Below are positions 27,718 through 36,886 of a stretch of DNA of 64,000 bases, one piece after another. Position numbers and translations under genes: made by a program. Source of the DNA: Proteobacteria bacterium ST_bin11 (GTDB lineage Bacteria; Pseudomonadota; Gammaproteobacteria; Methylococcales; Methylomonadaceae); assembly GCA_002083615.1 (NCBI GenBank), contig MSXO01000008.1:124001-188000 (forward strand). The letters are read 5' to 3'. A model generated the notes under the pieces. The model was not told the origin of the DNA, did no database searches, and saw only the letters and a list, made by a program, of their open reading frames with translations. The stretch's first letter is position 1. The number at the start of each line of letters is the position of its first letter.

Positions 27718-30700
27718 ATGCTCGTACTCAATCTCCGCTGCCACCGCGTTCCAATCAATACGATTTCGGCCTTGTGCCTGATAATTCCCATCGTCGCCGG
27801 TTTACTGCAGTGGTCGATGTGGCCTGCGCTGTCCCCGCTGATTTGGATCGTGTTTTACCTAGTCGTCTTGCTAAGTGCCTATCTGGGCGGCCTACTCTGG
27901 GGTTTGATCGCCACAGCTACCGCATTTCTAATCGGTATCTATTTTTTTATGCCGCTTGCGGGAAGCGTTAGGGCTTCCGACGCTAACTATCACTACCCCC
28001 CAGCTATATTTGTTCTGATGAGCCTTTTTACTAGTTTGGCTTTCGAGCAATTACGCCGGTCCATAACCGAGTGGAAACGGCTCGCCAGTATGGAGTCTGA
28101 AGTAACTGACCGGCGTTTGAACCACGCACTGCGCGCCGCTAATGCCGGTATGTGGGAGTGGAATCTGCAAGCCAATCAACATTATTGGGATGAAGGTCTG
28201 TGGCGCCTATATGGATTGGAGCCATTCTCTTGCGAAGCGTCTTACGATGTCTGGTTGTCCACGCTGCATCCGAATGATCGCGCCAAGGCGCAAGCCGCTA
28301 TTAATCAAGCACTACAGCAAAATATCGAGCTGAATCTGGAATGGCGGCTTGCCGAATTAGTTGACGGTCGGGAGCGCTGGCTAATGTCGCGCGGGCAACC
28401 GGAGTTTGATCAGCAAGGTAGGCCGCTGCTCTATCGAGGAATTGTGATAGATATTACCGAACGCAAGCTTGCGGAAGATGCGTCGCGATCCAGCGAGAAG
28501 CAATTTCGTTTGCTGGCGGAGTCCATGCCGCAAATTGTCTGGATTACCAGGGCCGATGGCTGGAATGTCTATTTTAATCGGCAATGGGTCGAGTACACCG
28601 GGCTTAGCTTAGCGCAAAGTATGGGCGACGGTTGGGCTACTCCGTTTCATCCCGATGACAAACCACATGCCTTGCAGGCTTGGCGAGATGCGGTGAATGA
28701 GTTGATTACCTATTCGCTGGAGTGTCGGTTGCGTCGCGCCGATGGAGTTTACCGTTGGTGGTTGATTCGAGGCGTGCCGGTGCTAGACGACCAGGGGCGT
28801 ATCGATAAATGGTTCGGCACCTGCACGGATATTCACGACTTGAAACAGGCCGAGCTTGAGTTGCGCATTGCCGAAGCCCGTTGGCAATTCGCGTTGGAAG
28901 GCAGCAATCAGGGAGTTTGGGATTGGAATATTGAGGAAGACAATGTGTTTTATTCCCACTGCTGGAAGTCTATGTTGGGTTACCCCGATGAGGGGGTGGG
29001 CGATAGCTTGGCGGAGTGGTCTGAACGGGTGCATCCCGATGATTGGCCAGGGACTTTAGCAGCGATAGAACGCCATTTTCGTCAGGAGTCGCCCTACTAT
29101 CAATACGAACAAAGGCTACGGGACAGTCGTGGCGAGTATCGTTGGACCTTGTCCAGAGGCATTGTGGTTAGTCGCGATTCGGCAGGTAACCCTTTGCGAA
29201 TGATAGGTACGCAAAGTGACATCAGCGAAAGTCGGGAAGTCGAACAAGCCCTGAAAGAAAAGGAACGGCTGTTGGCAGACTCTCAATCGGTTGCTCATAT
29301 TGGTTCTTGGGTGCGCAACCTGCAGAGCGGGCAGGTGATGTGGAGTGAGGAAACCTTTCGGGTGTTTGGTCTGTCGCCTGAAACCGATTGCGCTATTTCC
29401 ATGGAACAGTTGCTGGAAATGGTACATCCCGATGACCGCGAAGCGAGGTGGAGTTGGCATCTGGACTGTTTGGCGGGTAAAGGCGGCAACGGTTTGGAAT
29501 ATCGCATCTTTAACGCACAAGGACAACTGAGATGGTTGTGGGCCAAAGCCAAACTGGAAACCACTGCGGAGGGTGAACCGCTGCGCTTGATTGGAACGGT
29601 GCAAGATATCACCGAAACCAAACATGTGGCCGCCGAAAAGCAGCGTTGGGCCGACGCCTTTCGGTATTGCGGTCACGGACTAGCCATAGTCAACCCGGAT
29701 ACGGGTGGGTTGGTGACCTGTAATGCGGCTTTTGCCGATATGTTGGGTTACCAGATTACCGATCAATTTGAAGGCATCTCCATCCTGTCTCTTAGCACAG
29801 CCGAACAGCTTGAGTTGACTAGACGCTATTTAAGCGAAGCAGACCAATTCGGCAAGGTCCGTTACGAATCGATTTTTCAGCGTAAGGATGGTTCGGAGTT
29901 TGCTGTGGCGGTAGATTTGGTTAGCGTTAAAAATGCCGAGCAAAAGGTGATATATCGGGTAGCGACACTGCAGGACATTTCCGTGCGCCGAACCCAGGAA
30001 ATTGAATTGCTGGAATATCGGGATCATTTGCAAAATCTGGTCGATAAACGCACCGATGAGTTGAACCAGGCGCTGCAACGGGCTGAGCATTTGACGCTGG
30101 TGAAAAGCTGTTTTGTGGCAAATATGAGCCACGAACTTCGCACACCCATGAATGCGGTACTCGGATTTTGTTATTTACTGGAGAAGGAAGCCCTGCGCGA
30201 AGAGGAGCGCAGTTTGGTGCGGAAAATTCGGGACGCTGGGCGTTCTTTGTTAGCGATTATTAACGATATTCTGGATTTTTCCAAAATCGAAGCGGGACGT
30301 TTGGAGATTGAAAATGTACCCTTCCGGCTCAGTGATATGTTCGACCATCTTGCGGCTTTGATGGCGGCATCGGTCGGCGATAAACATCTGGAATTGATCA
30401 TCATTCCGCCGGCGGGTGTCGATGCCTTGATTGGGGATGGCCTGCGCATTCAACAAGTCTTGCTCAACTTGCTCGGAAATGCGATTAAATTTACCGAACA
30501 CGGCGAAGTCGTGCTGCGCGTTACTGTCGAAGATATGCAGAGTGTCGATAGGGTGGCGCTGCGTTTTGCGGTGTGCGACACCGGTATCGGCATTTCCGAG
30601 CAACAACTCGAGGATGTGTTCGCCGCCTTTACTCAGGCCGACAATACTATCAGCCGCCGTTTTGGCGGCTCCGGACTTGGCTTAACAATTTGTCGTCAGT

Positions 30701-32352
30701 TGGTTGGTTTGATGGGAGGTGAGTTACGGGTAAGCAGCACAGCCGGGCAAGGCAGCGAATTTTGGTTTGTAGTCTGCTTACAGCGCCAGATCGGCCTGGA
30801 GCGGGCACAATCGATCCCGCCTTTGCATAACTTGAAATTGCTGGTGGTAGATGATTGCGAGAATACGCGCGAAGCGGTCCATATGGCAGCGCGCAGTCTT
30901 AATTGGGATGCCACGCCTGTGGTTTCGAGCCAAGCGGCGGTCGTTGCAGTCCTGGCTAGCCTTGAGAGTGCTGATGTCTACGATGTGTTGCTGCTGGATT
31001 GGCGGATGCCCGGAATCGACGGCTTGAGCGCAGCCGGGTCTATCCGCGCCGCTCTGAGCATCGATCAGCCCCAACAGTCGCCTCTACCCATTATCCTGAT
31101 GATCGCCGCGTCTTATTCCCGTCAATCGTTAGCAACGCACGCCGATATGAATCTTATCGATGGCGTGTTAACTAAACCGATAACACCATCCTCTTTGTAT
31201 AACGCTGTGGCGGCGGTGATATCGAAATCGCCGTCACAGCAGCTATCTGAGCAGGACAAATCGCCTAATCAGGCAGGCACGCGCCTTCGAGGCTTGCGGA
31301 TACTGGTGGTGGACGATAGCGACATCAATCGCGAAGTGGCCTCGCGTATTTTGGAGTCCGAGGGTGCCAGGGTGAGTTTAGCAAGCGACGGCCAAGATGC
31401 CGTGGATTGGCTGCTTAGCCATCCTGACGCAATCGATTTGGTGTTGATGGACGTCCAAATGCCGCTCATGGACGGCTATGCCGCAACTCGGCGGATACGC
31501 GAAAATCCGGCTTGGGCCGAGTTACCTGTTCTGGCGCTCACAGCCGGAGCATTTAAGAATTTGCAGGACGCAGCATTGGAAGCGGGTATGAACGACTTCA
31601 TCGCCAAACCGTTTAACGTGCCGCAAATGCTGACATTGATCAGGCGTTGGACCACAAGAAAGTCGCCTTTGGGGCTGATGGGACTTGCGGAAAACGATTC
31701 GCATGACGGAGTCATGGCAATAGGTCAAGCCGATTCACTCTCCATCCCGACAGACCCTGGCGGAGGCGATTGGCCGGGGATTGACCTGAACGTCGGGCTA
31801 AAAGTGTGGCATAAACTCGATCTCTATCGGGTTTATCTGGCACGGTTTGTCGATCAGTATCGCTCCGGGGGACGAGACATTCGGCTTGCCGCTGAGCAGG
31901 GAAAGCTGAGCGAGGTAGCGGCCTTAGTACATAAGTTAAAAGGTGCTGCTTATGGATTGGCACTGACTGATGTAGCTAGATGCTGTGTCGAACTGGAAGT
32001 GGCCTTGCGTGATGGCGAGTCGCTTACTGCAGCGCAGGCGAGATTGCAAGAGGCACTGGATATTGTCATCGTCAGTATCGGACAACTAGGGCAAGAAGCA
32101 ATGTTAACGTTGGTTGATGGCAGGAAAAATCCTACTTTGCAGAAAGGTGCCAAGCCTTTGCTCACCGAGTTGTTATTGGCGTTGGACGAAGATAACCCGG
32201 GGCATGCGGAGCGCCAATTGGCGAAGTTAGAGGGCTTAGTCGATGCCGATTCCTTGGCACCAATTGCTGTACAAATTCGCGACTATAATTTCCGGCAAGC
32301 TGAAGCCTTAGCGCTGGCGTTAATCAATAAGCTCGATACATCTACCCAGTAA
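27718..32352 (+). CDS. membrane hybrid histidine kinase with five PAS domains, two receivers and Hpt
   Basis: About 1544 residues, the largest product in the window. Residues about 18-108 form four hydrophobic helices of DUF4118 type. Then PAS/PAC domains near 125-250, 255-380, 385-505, 515-640 and 640-765, a coiled coil, HisKA with NMSHELRTPMNA (His near 805), HATPase with NLLGNAIKF, DTGIG and GGSGLGLT boxes, receiver 1 from about 1040 (acceptor in LLDWRMPGIDG), receiver 2 from about 1195 (acceptor in LMDVQMPLMDG), and Hpt with VHKLKGAAYG near 1404. A GTG at 27715 is an alternative start. It ends 7 nt before the HD-GYP regulator, its probable output. Its layout parallels the kinase at 21398. 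Confidence 0.93.
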   Translation: MLVLNLRCHRVPINTISALCLIIPIVAGLLQWSMWPALSPLIWIVFYLVVLLSAYLGGLLWGLIATATAFLIGIYFFMPLAGSVRASDANYHYPPAIFVLMSLFTSLAFEQLRRSITEWKRLASMESEVTDRRLNHALRAANAGMWEWNLQANQHYWDEGLWRLYGLEPFSCEASYDVWLSTLHPNDRAKAQAAINQALQQNIELNLEWRLAELVDGRERWLMSRGQPEFDQQGRPLLYRGIVIDITERKLAEDASRSSEKQFRLLAESMPQIVWITRADGWNVYFNRQWVEYTGLSLAQSMGDGWATPFHPDDKPHALQAWRDAVNELITYSLECRLRRADGVYRWWLIRGVPVLDDQGRIDKWFGTCTDIHDLKQAELELRIAEARWQFALEGSNQGVWDWNIEEDNVFYSHCWKSMLGYPDEGVGDSLAEWSERVHPDDWPGTLAAIERHFRQESPYYQYEQRLRDSRGEYRWTLSRGIVVSRDSAGNPLRMIGTQSDISESREVEQALKEKERLLADSQSVAHIGSWVRNLQSGQVMWSEETFRVFGLSPETDCAISMEQLLEMVHPDDREARWSWHLDCLAGKGGNGLEYRIFNAQGQLRWLWAKAKLETTAEGEPLRLIGTVQDITETKHVAAEKQRWADAFRYCGHGLAIVNPDTGGLVTCNAAFADMLGYQITDQFEGISILSLSTAEQLELTRRYLSEADQFGKVRYESIFQRKDGSEFAVAVDLVSVKNAEQKVIYRVATLQDISVRRTQEIELLEYRDHLQNLVDKRTDELNQALQRAEHLTLVKSCFVANMSHELRTPMNAVLGFCYLLEKEALREEERSLVRKIRDAGRSLLAIINDILDFSKIEAGRLEIENVPFRLSDMFDHLAALMAASVGDKHLELIIIPPAGVDALIGDGLRIQQVLLNLLGNAIKFTEHGEVVLRVTVEDMQSVDRVALRFAVCDTGIGISEQQLEDVFAAFTQADNTISRRFGGSGLGLTICRQLVGLMGGELRVSSTAGQGSEFWFVVCLQRQIGLERAQSIPPLHNLKLLVVDDCENTREAVHMAARSLNWDATPVVSSQAAVVAVLASLESADVYDVLLLDWRMPGIDGLSAAGSIRAALSIDQPQQSPLPIILMIAASYSRQSLATHADMNLIDGVLTKPITPSSLYNAVAAVISKSPSQQLSEQDKSPNQAGTRLRGLRILVVDDSDINREVASRILESEGARVSLASDGQDAVDWLLSHPDAIDLVLMDVQMPLMDGYAATRRIRENPAWAELPVLALTAGAFKNLQDAALEAGMNDFIAKPFNVPQMLTLIRRWTTRKSPLGLMGLAENDSHDGVMAIGQADSLSIPTDPGGGDWPGIDLNVGLKVWHKLDLYRVYLARFVDQYRSGGRDIRLAAEQGKLSEVAALVHKLKGAAYGLALTDVARCCVELEVALRDGESLTAAQARLQEALDIVIVSIGQLGQEAMLTLVDGRKNPTLQKGAKPLLTELLLALDEDNPGHAERQLAKLEGLVDADSLAPIAVQIRDYNFRQAEALALALINKLDTSTQ

Positions 32353-32359
32353 GATACCC

Positions 32360-33355
32360 ATGCCGAATAATCCTATTTTGATCGTCGACGACGAGCCTGC
32401 GAACTTGGCGATACTGCGCGAAATTTTAGAGTCTGACTATCGTTTGGTGTTTGCGCGTAACGGCCAGGAAACCCTGTTGGCGATTGCGAAGCACAGACCG
32501 TCTTTGATTTTATTGGACATAAAAATGCCGGGTATGGACGGCTATCAGATCTGCAATGCGTTGAAGGCCGACCCGGCCACCGAAGCCATCCCTGTGATAT
32601 TTGTGACGGCATTATCTGACTTGGGTAATGAGGAACAGGGATTTGCGGTGGGCTGTGTAGACTATTTGAGTAAACCGGTAGTGCCTAGTCTAGTGCGGGC
32701 GCGGGTAAAAACGCATTTGTCGTTGGTAAGAGCGACGCAACTGGAAAAAAGCCACCGTGATGCGATCTACATGTTGGGCGAGGCAGGTCACTATAACGAC
32801 AACGACACCGGCGTTCATGTTTGGCGAATGGCCGCTTATGCTAAAGCCTTGGCTATAAATGTCGGCTGGAACTGCGCTGACGCCGATTTACTGGAGTTTG
32901 CCGCGACTATGCATGATACCGGCAAGATCGGTGTGCCGGATGCCGTACTGAGCAAGCCTGGCGCTCTGGACGCGGACGAATGGCGTGTGATGCGGCGGCA
33001 TTGTCAGATCGGTTACGATATTTTGTCGAAAAGCGACGCGCCGGTTTTTAAGTTGGCCGCCGAAGTGGCCTTATGCCATCACGAAAAGTGGGACGGCAGC
33101 GGTTATCCCCAAGGACTGGCAAACCTAAACATTCCTGAATCGGTGCGGATTGTTGGGGTAGCGGATGTATTCGATGCGCTAACCATGCGCCGCCCTTACA
33201 AGGAAGCCTGGCCGGTGGCTAAGGCGGTCGCGACGATTCGCGAGGCAGCCGGACAGCATTTTGATCCGGCGGTGGTCACCTGTTTCCTGGATATTCAAGC
33301 GCAAATCATGCAAATCAAAGCCGATTGGGCTATACGAGAATCGGCGCAAAGTTGA
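32360..33355 (+). CDS. REC-HD-GYP c-di-GMP phosphodiesterase
   Basis: A 331-residue two-domain regulator. The receiver (about 1-120) has ILIVDDEPAN and the acceptor in LILLDIKMPGMDG. The HD-GYP domain has HDTGKIGVPD near residue 185, and HHEKWDGSGYP near 240-250, which contains the GYP loop. HD-GYP proteins of the RpfG type hydrolyse c-di-GMP to GMP. It starts 7 nt after the large hybrid kinase and should be its cognate target. Together with the GGDEF-EAL proteins nearby it makes this block a c-di-GMP control centre. Confidence 0.95.
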   Translation: MPNNPILIVDDEPANLAILREILESDYRLVFARNGQETLLAIAKHRPSLILLDIKMPGMDGYQICNALKADPATEAIPVIFVTALSDLGNEEQGFAVGCVDYLSKPVVPSLVRARVKTHLSLVRATQLEKSHRDAIYMLGEAGHYNDNDTGVHVWRMAAYAKALAINVGWNCADADLLEFAATMHDTGKIGVPDAVLSKPGALDADEWRVMRRHCQIGYDILSKSDAPVFKLAAEVALCHHEKWDGSGYPQGLANLNIPESVRIVGVADVFDALTMRRPYKEAWPVAKAVATIREAAGQHFDPAVVTCFLDIQAQIMQIKADWAIRESAQS

Positions 33356-33444
33356 TGGCTGCGGATACACTAATTTTTGCCTAGTAAGCTGGTTCATCTC
33401 CCCCAAACGCCTCCCTACCTGCCTAATTAGGATGTTCAAAGTGC

Positions 33445-33719
33445 TCAGTGGCGCACAGCGAGGTAGCTGAGCACCACTTTATCGCTTTCGCGCAGCAGCG
33501 TGGGCAGCTCGGCGATGTCGATGGTATTCGCTGGGTTTACCGTGACGCAGTGCACCGCGCCGGAGTTGACGTCGGCTGGCCGTCGGAGAAGCTGGACCGT
33601 TGCTGCATAAAGTGAATACGCAGTATTGCCAGCAAGGGCATCGGCTGGCGGCCACGGCGGGTTTGACGTTTTTTGTGGTCGTAGTCGAGGTCGGCGAAGC
33701 TGGTCTGGCGCATGGACAC
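33445..33719 (-). pseudogene. IS5-family transposase remnant
   Basis: The N-terminus reads MRQTSFADLDYDHKKRQTRR, a typical IS5-group transposase start. It then jumps to GRQPMPLLAILRIHFMQQ, skipping the residues normally between them. After another break and a frame change comes VNSGAVHCVTVNPANTIDIAEL, matching the internal DVNSGLVHTV-type segment, and a TGA at 33445 ends it. The rest of the roughly 320-residue transposase is missing. It is thus a multiply deleted, non-functional insertion-sequence relic. Confidence 0.78.
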
Positions 33720-33750
33720 TTATAGATGAGGGAATTATCTCATTTCAGAC

Positions 33751-33790
33751 GATTTTTTCAGCGATTCCTTAAGAAATCACTGAACAAATC
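33751..33790. repeat. 40-bp imperfect palindrome beside the IS5 remnant
   Basis: The two 20-nt arms, 33751-33770 and 33771-33790, are reverse complements at 17 of 20 positions and meet at a central CTTAAG. The left arm lies about 32 nt outside the transposase start, where an IS terminal repeat is expected. The right arm would then be a second terminal repeat facing it. This resembles two IS ends abutted head to head. Confidence 0.6.
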
Positions 33791-33933
33791 ACCGACACCC
33801 AGATTGGCCGATGGTTTTTAGATTTTATAACAACGGACTTCTTTGCCGCTTGCTTGGACTAGGATGCCCAAAACAAGCTTTCGCAAAAATAGCAATTCCC
33901 TTTTCAACACGTAAGGAAAGTCAACCGAAAGGC

Positions 33934-34137
33934 CTAGTCAAAACACCAGGGGCATTTTTGTGGGGAGTCGGGGATAAAGGCATTGCAATGGTCGGCAACT
34001 CCTTTCCAAGGCCAGTCGCAACCGCATTGGAATAGCCAGTTGCAGAAGGGGGCAAGGGCAATTGCCATCAAAGTTAACATCACGAGTGTTAAAGCAAGCA
34101 ACCGCCAATGCTGAATTACTAAGTCCAAGCTCTTCAT
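33934..34137 (-). CDS. small membrane protein with six cysteines
   Basis: A 67-residue protein: residues about 10-30 form one membrane helix (LLALTLVMLTLMAIALA), followed by a short tail with C-N-W-L-F-Q-C-G-C-D-W-P-W, then H-C-N and C-P-W-C. Six cysteines with two aromatic-rich clusters suggest a metal site or disulfides outside the membrane. I recall similar short proteins but cannot name the family. It is 26 nt after the MauE-like gene on the same strand and probably belongs to that operon. Conservation of the cysteine pattern would prove it is a gene. Confidence 0.6.
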   Translation of the reverse strand: MKSLDLVIQHWRLLALTLVMLTLMAIALAPFCNWLFQCGCDWPWKGVADHCNAFIPDSPQKCPWCFD

Positions 34138-34163
34138 CGTCTAATACCCAACTGTAATTTCAA

Positions 34164-34613
34164 CTAAAAGGGAGCACTATTTTTTGCGTTTCTGCCGCTA
34201 TATCGCAACAGGAGGCAATAGCATAGGCTAACGCCTGACAACATCAAATCCTCTACGACTGTCATTTGCGTCAACGGCCTTGCCCAAAACACACCAAAGC
34301 AACCGCAGTTGTCCAGGCTGATGTCACGATATAGGGTGACCGTCGCCAGACTGGCGTAGCCTAGATGAAAAATAAGGGTCATTGAGGCATTTGTCGGCAA
34401 AGCGCGGCCATGCAACAGATTCAGGCCAACCCACAACTCCACTAATGAGACGGCCAGGCCGATGGGAAGCAGAAACTCGTAAGCTATGCCTAGCTTATAA
34501 CTGGCAATGATTTCGGCAAAGCCTCGGTTATCCAATAATTTGCCAATGCCGGTGCTGACGAACAACAGCCCCAAAAAATAACGGAAGATCGGCGCAAGAA
34601 AACGCATTTTCAT
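34164..34613 (-). CDS. MauE/DoxX-like membrane protein
   Basis: About 149 residues with four membrane helices. The first reads FRYFLGLLFVSTGIGKL, and after the third comes LDNCGCFGVFWARPLT, the cysteine pair of MauE-type proteins. In methylamine dehydrogenase clusters MauE assists periplasmic maturation or electron-transfer steps; MauE-like proteins elsewhere pair with thiol-redox partners. The start is ATG at 34613, which overlaps the TGA of the DUF547 gene as ATGA, a sign of translational coupling. No methylamine dehydrogenase genes are present, so the substrate is unknown. Confidence 0.8.
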   Translation of the reverse strand: MKMRFLAPIFRYFLGLLFVSTGIGKLLDNRGFAEIIASYKLGIAYEFLLPIGLAVSLVELWVGLNLLHGRALPTNASMTLIFHLGYASLATVTLYRDISLDNCGCFGVFWARPLTQMTVVEDLMLSGVSLCYCLLLRYSGRNAKNSAPF

Positions 34614-35380
34614 CGTGCGGAATTGGCGATCGTCCAATCGTAAGGAATGAACTCTAGGTTGAAGTGATTCGGTATTTTTTCAGGAGCGTATTGGTTTATA
34701 TAAGCAATCAGTGTAGGCATGGCGGTGCCTAAAAAATCTTCTTTATAAAAATCGAGTAGCTCACTGACATAAACGGATTTATAGGCACGGTCGATCTGCA
34801 AATTACGCGTTTCGGCAAAAAACTTGCGGGCTTCGCGCTCCAGCTCTTTGTCCAAACCGTCGCCGGTAAAAACCGCTCTTGGCAGCACGGGGCAACTTAA
34901 GGCGCTGCAATTGAGGGCAAAATGCACACGCGGTTCTTTTAGCTTACGGATCACATCGTTTTCATAATCGTAAAGCGAGAGTTCTTTGCCGCCAATCAAA
35001 TGCTTCCGCAAATAAAAAAACTCGATTAGGGCGCTACCAGCATGTGATTTTGGGATGCCGGACCTGATGACGTTGTACATCGAAAGGGCATTGTAGCTGT
35101 TGATATAATGCGCCAAGCGTTCGTTTGGATTGTTGATTAAGTCAGCATTTTGTTGGGCAACAAAGGCAATATAACGCTCCAAATCACTAGGGTTAGCTTG
35201 CAAAGCCGGAAAATTGACTTCACCCCGGTCATTAACATAGGTTTGTAAAACCCGCTGATAGTCCATAATTGGGGCTTCACCGGTCGGTAACGTGGCCAAT
35301 TCCGGGCTGGTAACCAAGGTGGTGCAGGCGCTTAAGCACAAGTAGCAAATGGTTATGGCAAATCTTGTTATTGCCTTCAC
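34610..35380 (-). CDS. DUF547 lipoprotein
   Basis: A 256-residue protein with a lipoprotein signal peptide ending LCLSAC, so the mature N-terminal cysteine should be lipidated near residue 19. The rest is a DUF547 domain with LAHYINSYNALSMYNVI, the cysteine pair FALNCSALSCP and FFAETRNLQID. DUF547 resembles a circularly permuted papain/transglutaminase-like fold in some analyses, but no enzyme activity is established to my knowledge. It lies 3 nt after the radical SAM gene and overlaps the MauE-like gene, so expression is tightly coupled. Confidence 0.87.
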   Translation of the reverse strand: MKAITRFAITICYLCLSACTTLVTSPELATLPTGEAPIMDYQRVLQTYVNDRGEVNFPALQANPSDLERYIAFVAQQNADLINNPNERLAHYINSYNALSMYNVIRSGIPKSHAGSALIEFFYLRKHLIGGKELSLYDYENDVIRKLKEPRVHFALNCSALSCPVLPRAVFTGDGLDKELEREARKFFAETRNLQIDRAYKSVYVSELLDFYKEDFLGTAMPTLIAYINQYAPEKIPNHFNLEFIPYDWTIANSAR

Positions 35381-35383
35381 GTT

Positions 35384-36856
35384 TCAATCCTCCAATACAA
35401 TGTCTTTGTCTGCCTTCAGTGCTTGCTGAAGTCCGGATAGGCGGTTTTCGTTACGCTCCTGTTTCATTTGTTCCCGAAGACGGCCTTTTAGGTGTTTGAT
35501 GGGATAGGTTTTCTGGTCTATGCGTTGAATCTCATCCGTTTCGCTTACCGCGCCCCGTTCTCCCAATGGCTGCCATAAAGCTTCGCCGTTAGCATCTTCT
35601 ATGGGAAGTGGCCTCAGAATATAGTCGTCCCGTTTGGCATTATGCAAACACATCGAAAGCGGCCCGTCTTGGGTGGCAACCATAAAAACACAGGTTTTGA
35701 CCCGATCATGCTCCAAGTGGCAGGCATCCATAAAATTATGGATGTAAAAAGATAGTTTCCAGATTTTTCCGCGTGCCGCCCAAAGGTCAAACTTGGCTGC
35801 CCAGAGTATCCGCAGAAACCATCGAGCGGCTCCGCCCCATAATTGAGGTGTGTTCAACAGCGCCATACCTGCCGTTTTAACGGCATGGAGTCGGTCGGTG
35901 CGGGATAACACAGTGTCTTTGGTTGCCTCTAATACAGTTGCAATAAAAGCCGGATCATCATAAACGTCATACAGGTTACCGTTGATGGAAAACGCAATCG
36001 CGTAGCGGTTGCAACTGGGGTGACCTACAGTAACACCGTCAAAACGCAGAGCTTTATTGGCCCCTGCTTGTATTTTCTCAATGGTTGTTTCAGGATTGAT
36101 TTGGACGGCACGGTCTTTGAGGACGCCTCGACCGGTGTTGGCTTGCAGTTGGAAAGAAATCAGCCTCACCACGTCAGTGTGTTTGCGAAAGAACTGGACT
36201 AACCCTGGTATTTCATGAAAATTACCTTCGTAAACCGTGGTATTAAAATAGACCGCTATCGGTAATCCCCGAACGCGGTCAATATATTTCTCCCGAATGC
36301 CATTCAATGCTATCTCGCTGTGAAAGCCTTTCCGTTGCTGGGTCATATCCACATGAAAAGCGACATCCACCAGCCCTACTTGACATAAATCTTCAAGCAA
36401 TTCCCGCGTAGCCAATATGCCGTTGGTGAATAACGCGGCACGCATCCCTTGTTCGGTGATGCGCTTAACAATCTGGATGAGCTCATCGCGATTGCGCAAG
36501 GTCGGATCGCCGCCAGAGACTTGAATGTCGGTGTTTTTGCCGTAATGCGCCTCGATCAAGTCGATGCGGCGAAATATCTCTGCCAAAGGAATATCGCGCA
36601 CAGCCTCCGAATGTTCAGAGAGATAGCAGAGCGTACAGTCCAAGTTGCAACGTTGGGTAATTTCCAACGAGACACAGCCCATAGGCCAGCGCCGCCCGGC
36701 AATTTGTGAAGGAATCCATAAGCCGGTTTCTTCAAGACGCTGGATAATAGGCGCGTTCCTTTGCGTCGGCTCCGGAATTTCAGAATAAGCTTGCCAAGCC
36801 TTAACTTCGCTAGGCGTTAAATAATTAATCTCTAAGCCATCATTTGAGAAAATCAT
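35384..36856 (-). CDS. radical SAM protein with a second cysteine cluster
   Basis: About 490 residues. The radical SAM site is CNLDCTLC (CxxxCxxC) within LEITQRCNLDCTLCYLSEH near residue 75, followed by the SAM-binding glycine stretch VSGGDPTLR. The C-terminal part has CHLEH...CVF...SMCLHN near 380-410, which looks like ligands for an additional iron-sulfur cluster. The family is not one I can name, and the substrate is unknown. ATG 36856 (MIFSNDG) is preferred to an upstream one at 36886 that would add ten hydrophobic residues. It is the first gene of a four-gene operon with DUF547, MauE-like and cysteine-rich membrane proteins. It is not clear whether it modifies a peptide, a lipid or a cofactor. 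Confidence 0.85.
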   Translation of the reverse strand: MIFSNDGLEINYLTPSEVKAWQAYSEIPEPTQRNAPIIQRLEETGLWIPSQIAGRRWPMGCVSLEITQRCNLDCTLCYLSEHSEAVRDIPLAEIFRRIDLIEAHYGKNTDIQVSGGDPTLRNRDELIQIVKRITEQGMRAALFTNGILATRELLEDLCQVGLVDVAFHVDMTQQRKGFHSEIALNGIREKYIDRVRGLPIAVYFNTTVYEGNFHEIPGLVQFFRKHTDVVRLISFQLQANTGRGVLKDRAVQINPETTIEKIQAGANKALRFDGVTVGHPSCNRYAIAFSINGNLYDVYDDPAFIATVLEATKDTVLSRTDRLHAVKTAGMALLNTPQLWGGAARWFLRILWAAKFDLWAARGKIWKLSFYIHNFMDACHLEHDRVKTCVFMVATQDGPLSMCLHNAKRDDYILRPLPIEDANGEALWQPLGERGAVSETDEIQRIDQKTYPIKHLKGRLREQMKQERNENRLSGLQQALKADKDIVLED

Positions 36857-36886
36857 GTTGAATAAAATCCAGAAGCCCAGCCACAA

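Noticed and set aside
33811..34035. Plus-strand 74-codon frame
   Set aside because: It overlaps the better-supported six-cysteine membrane gene on the other strand and has no ribosome site.
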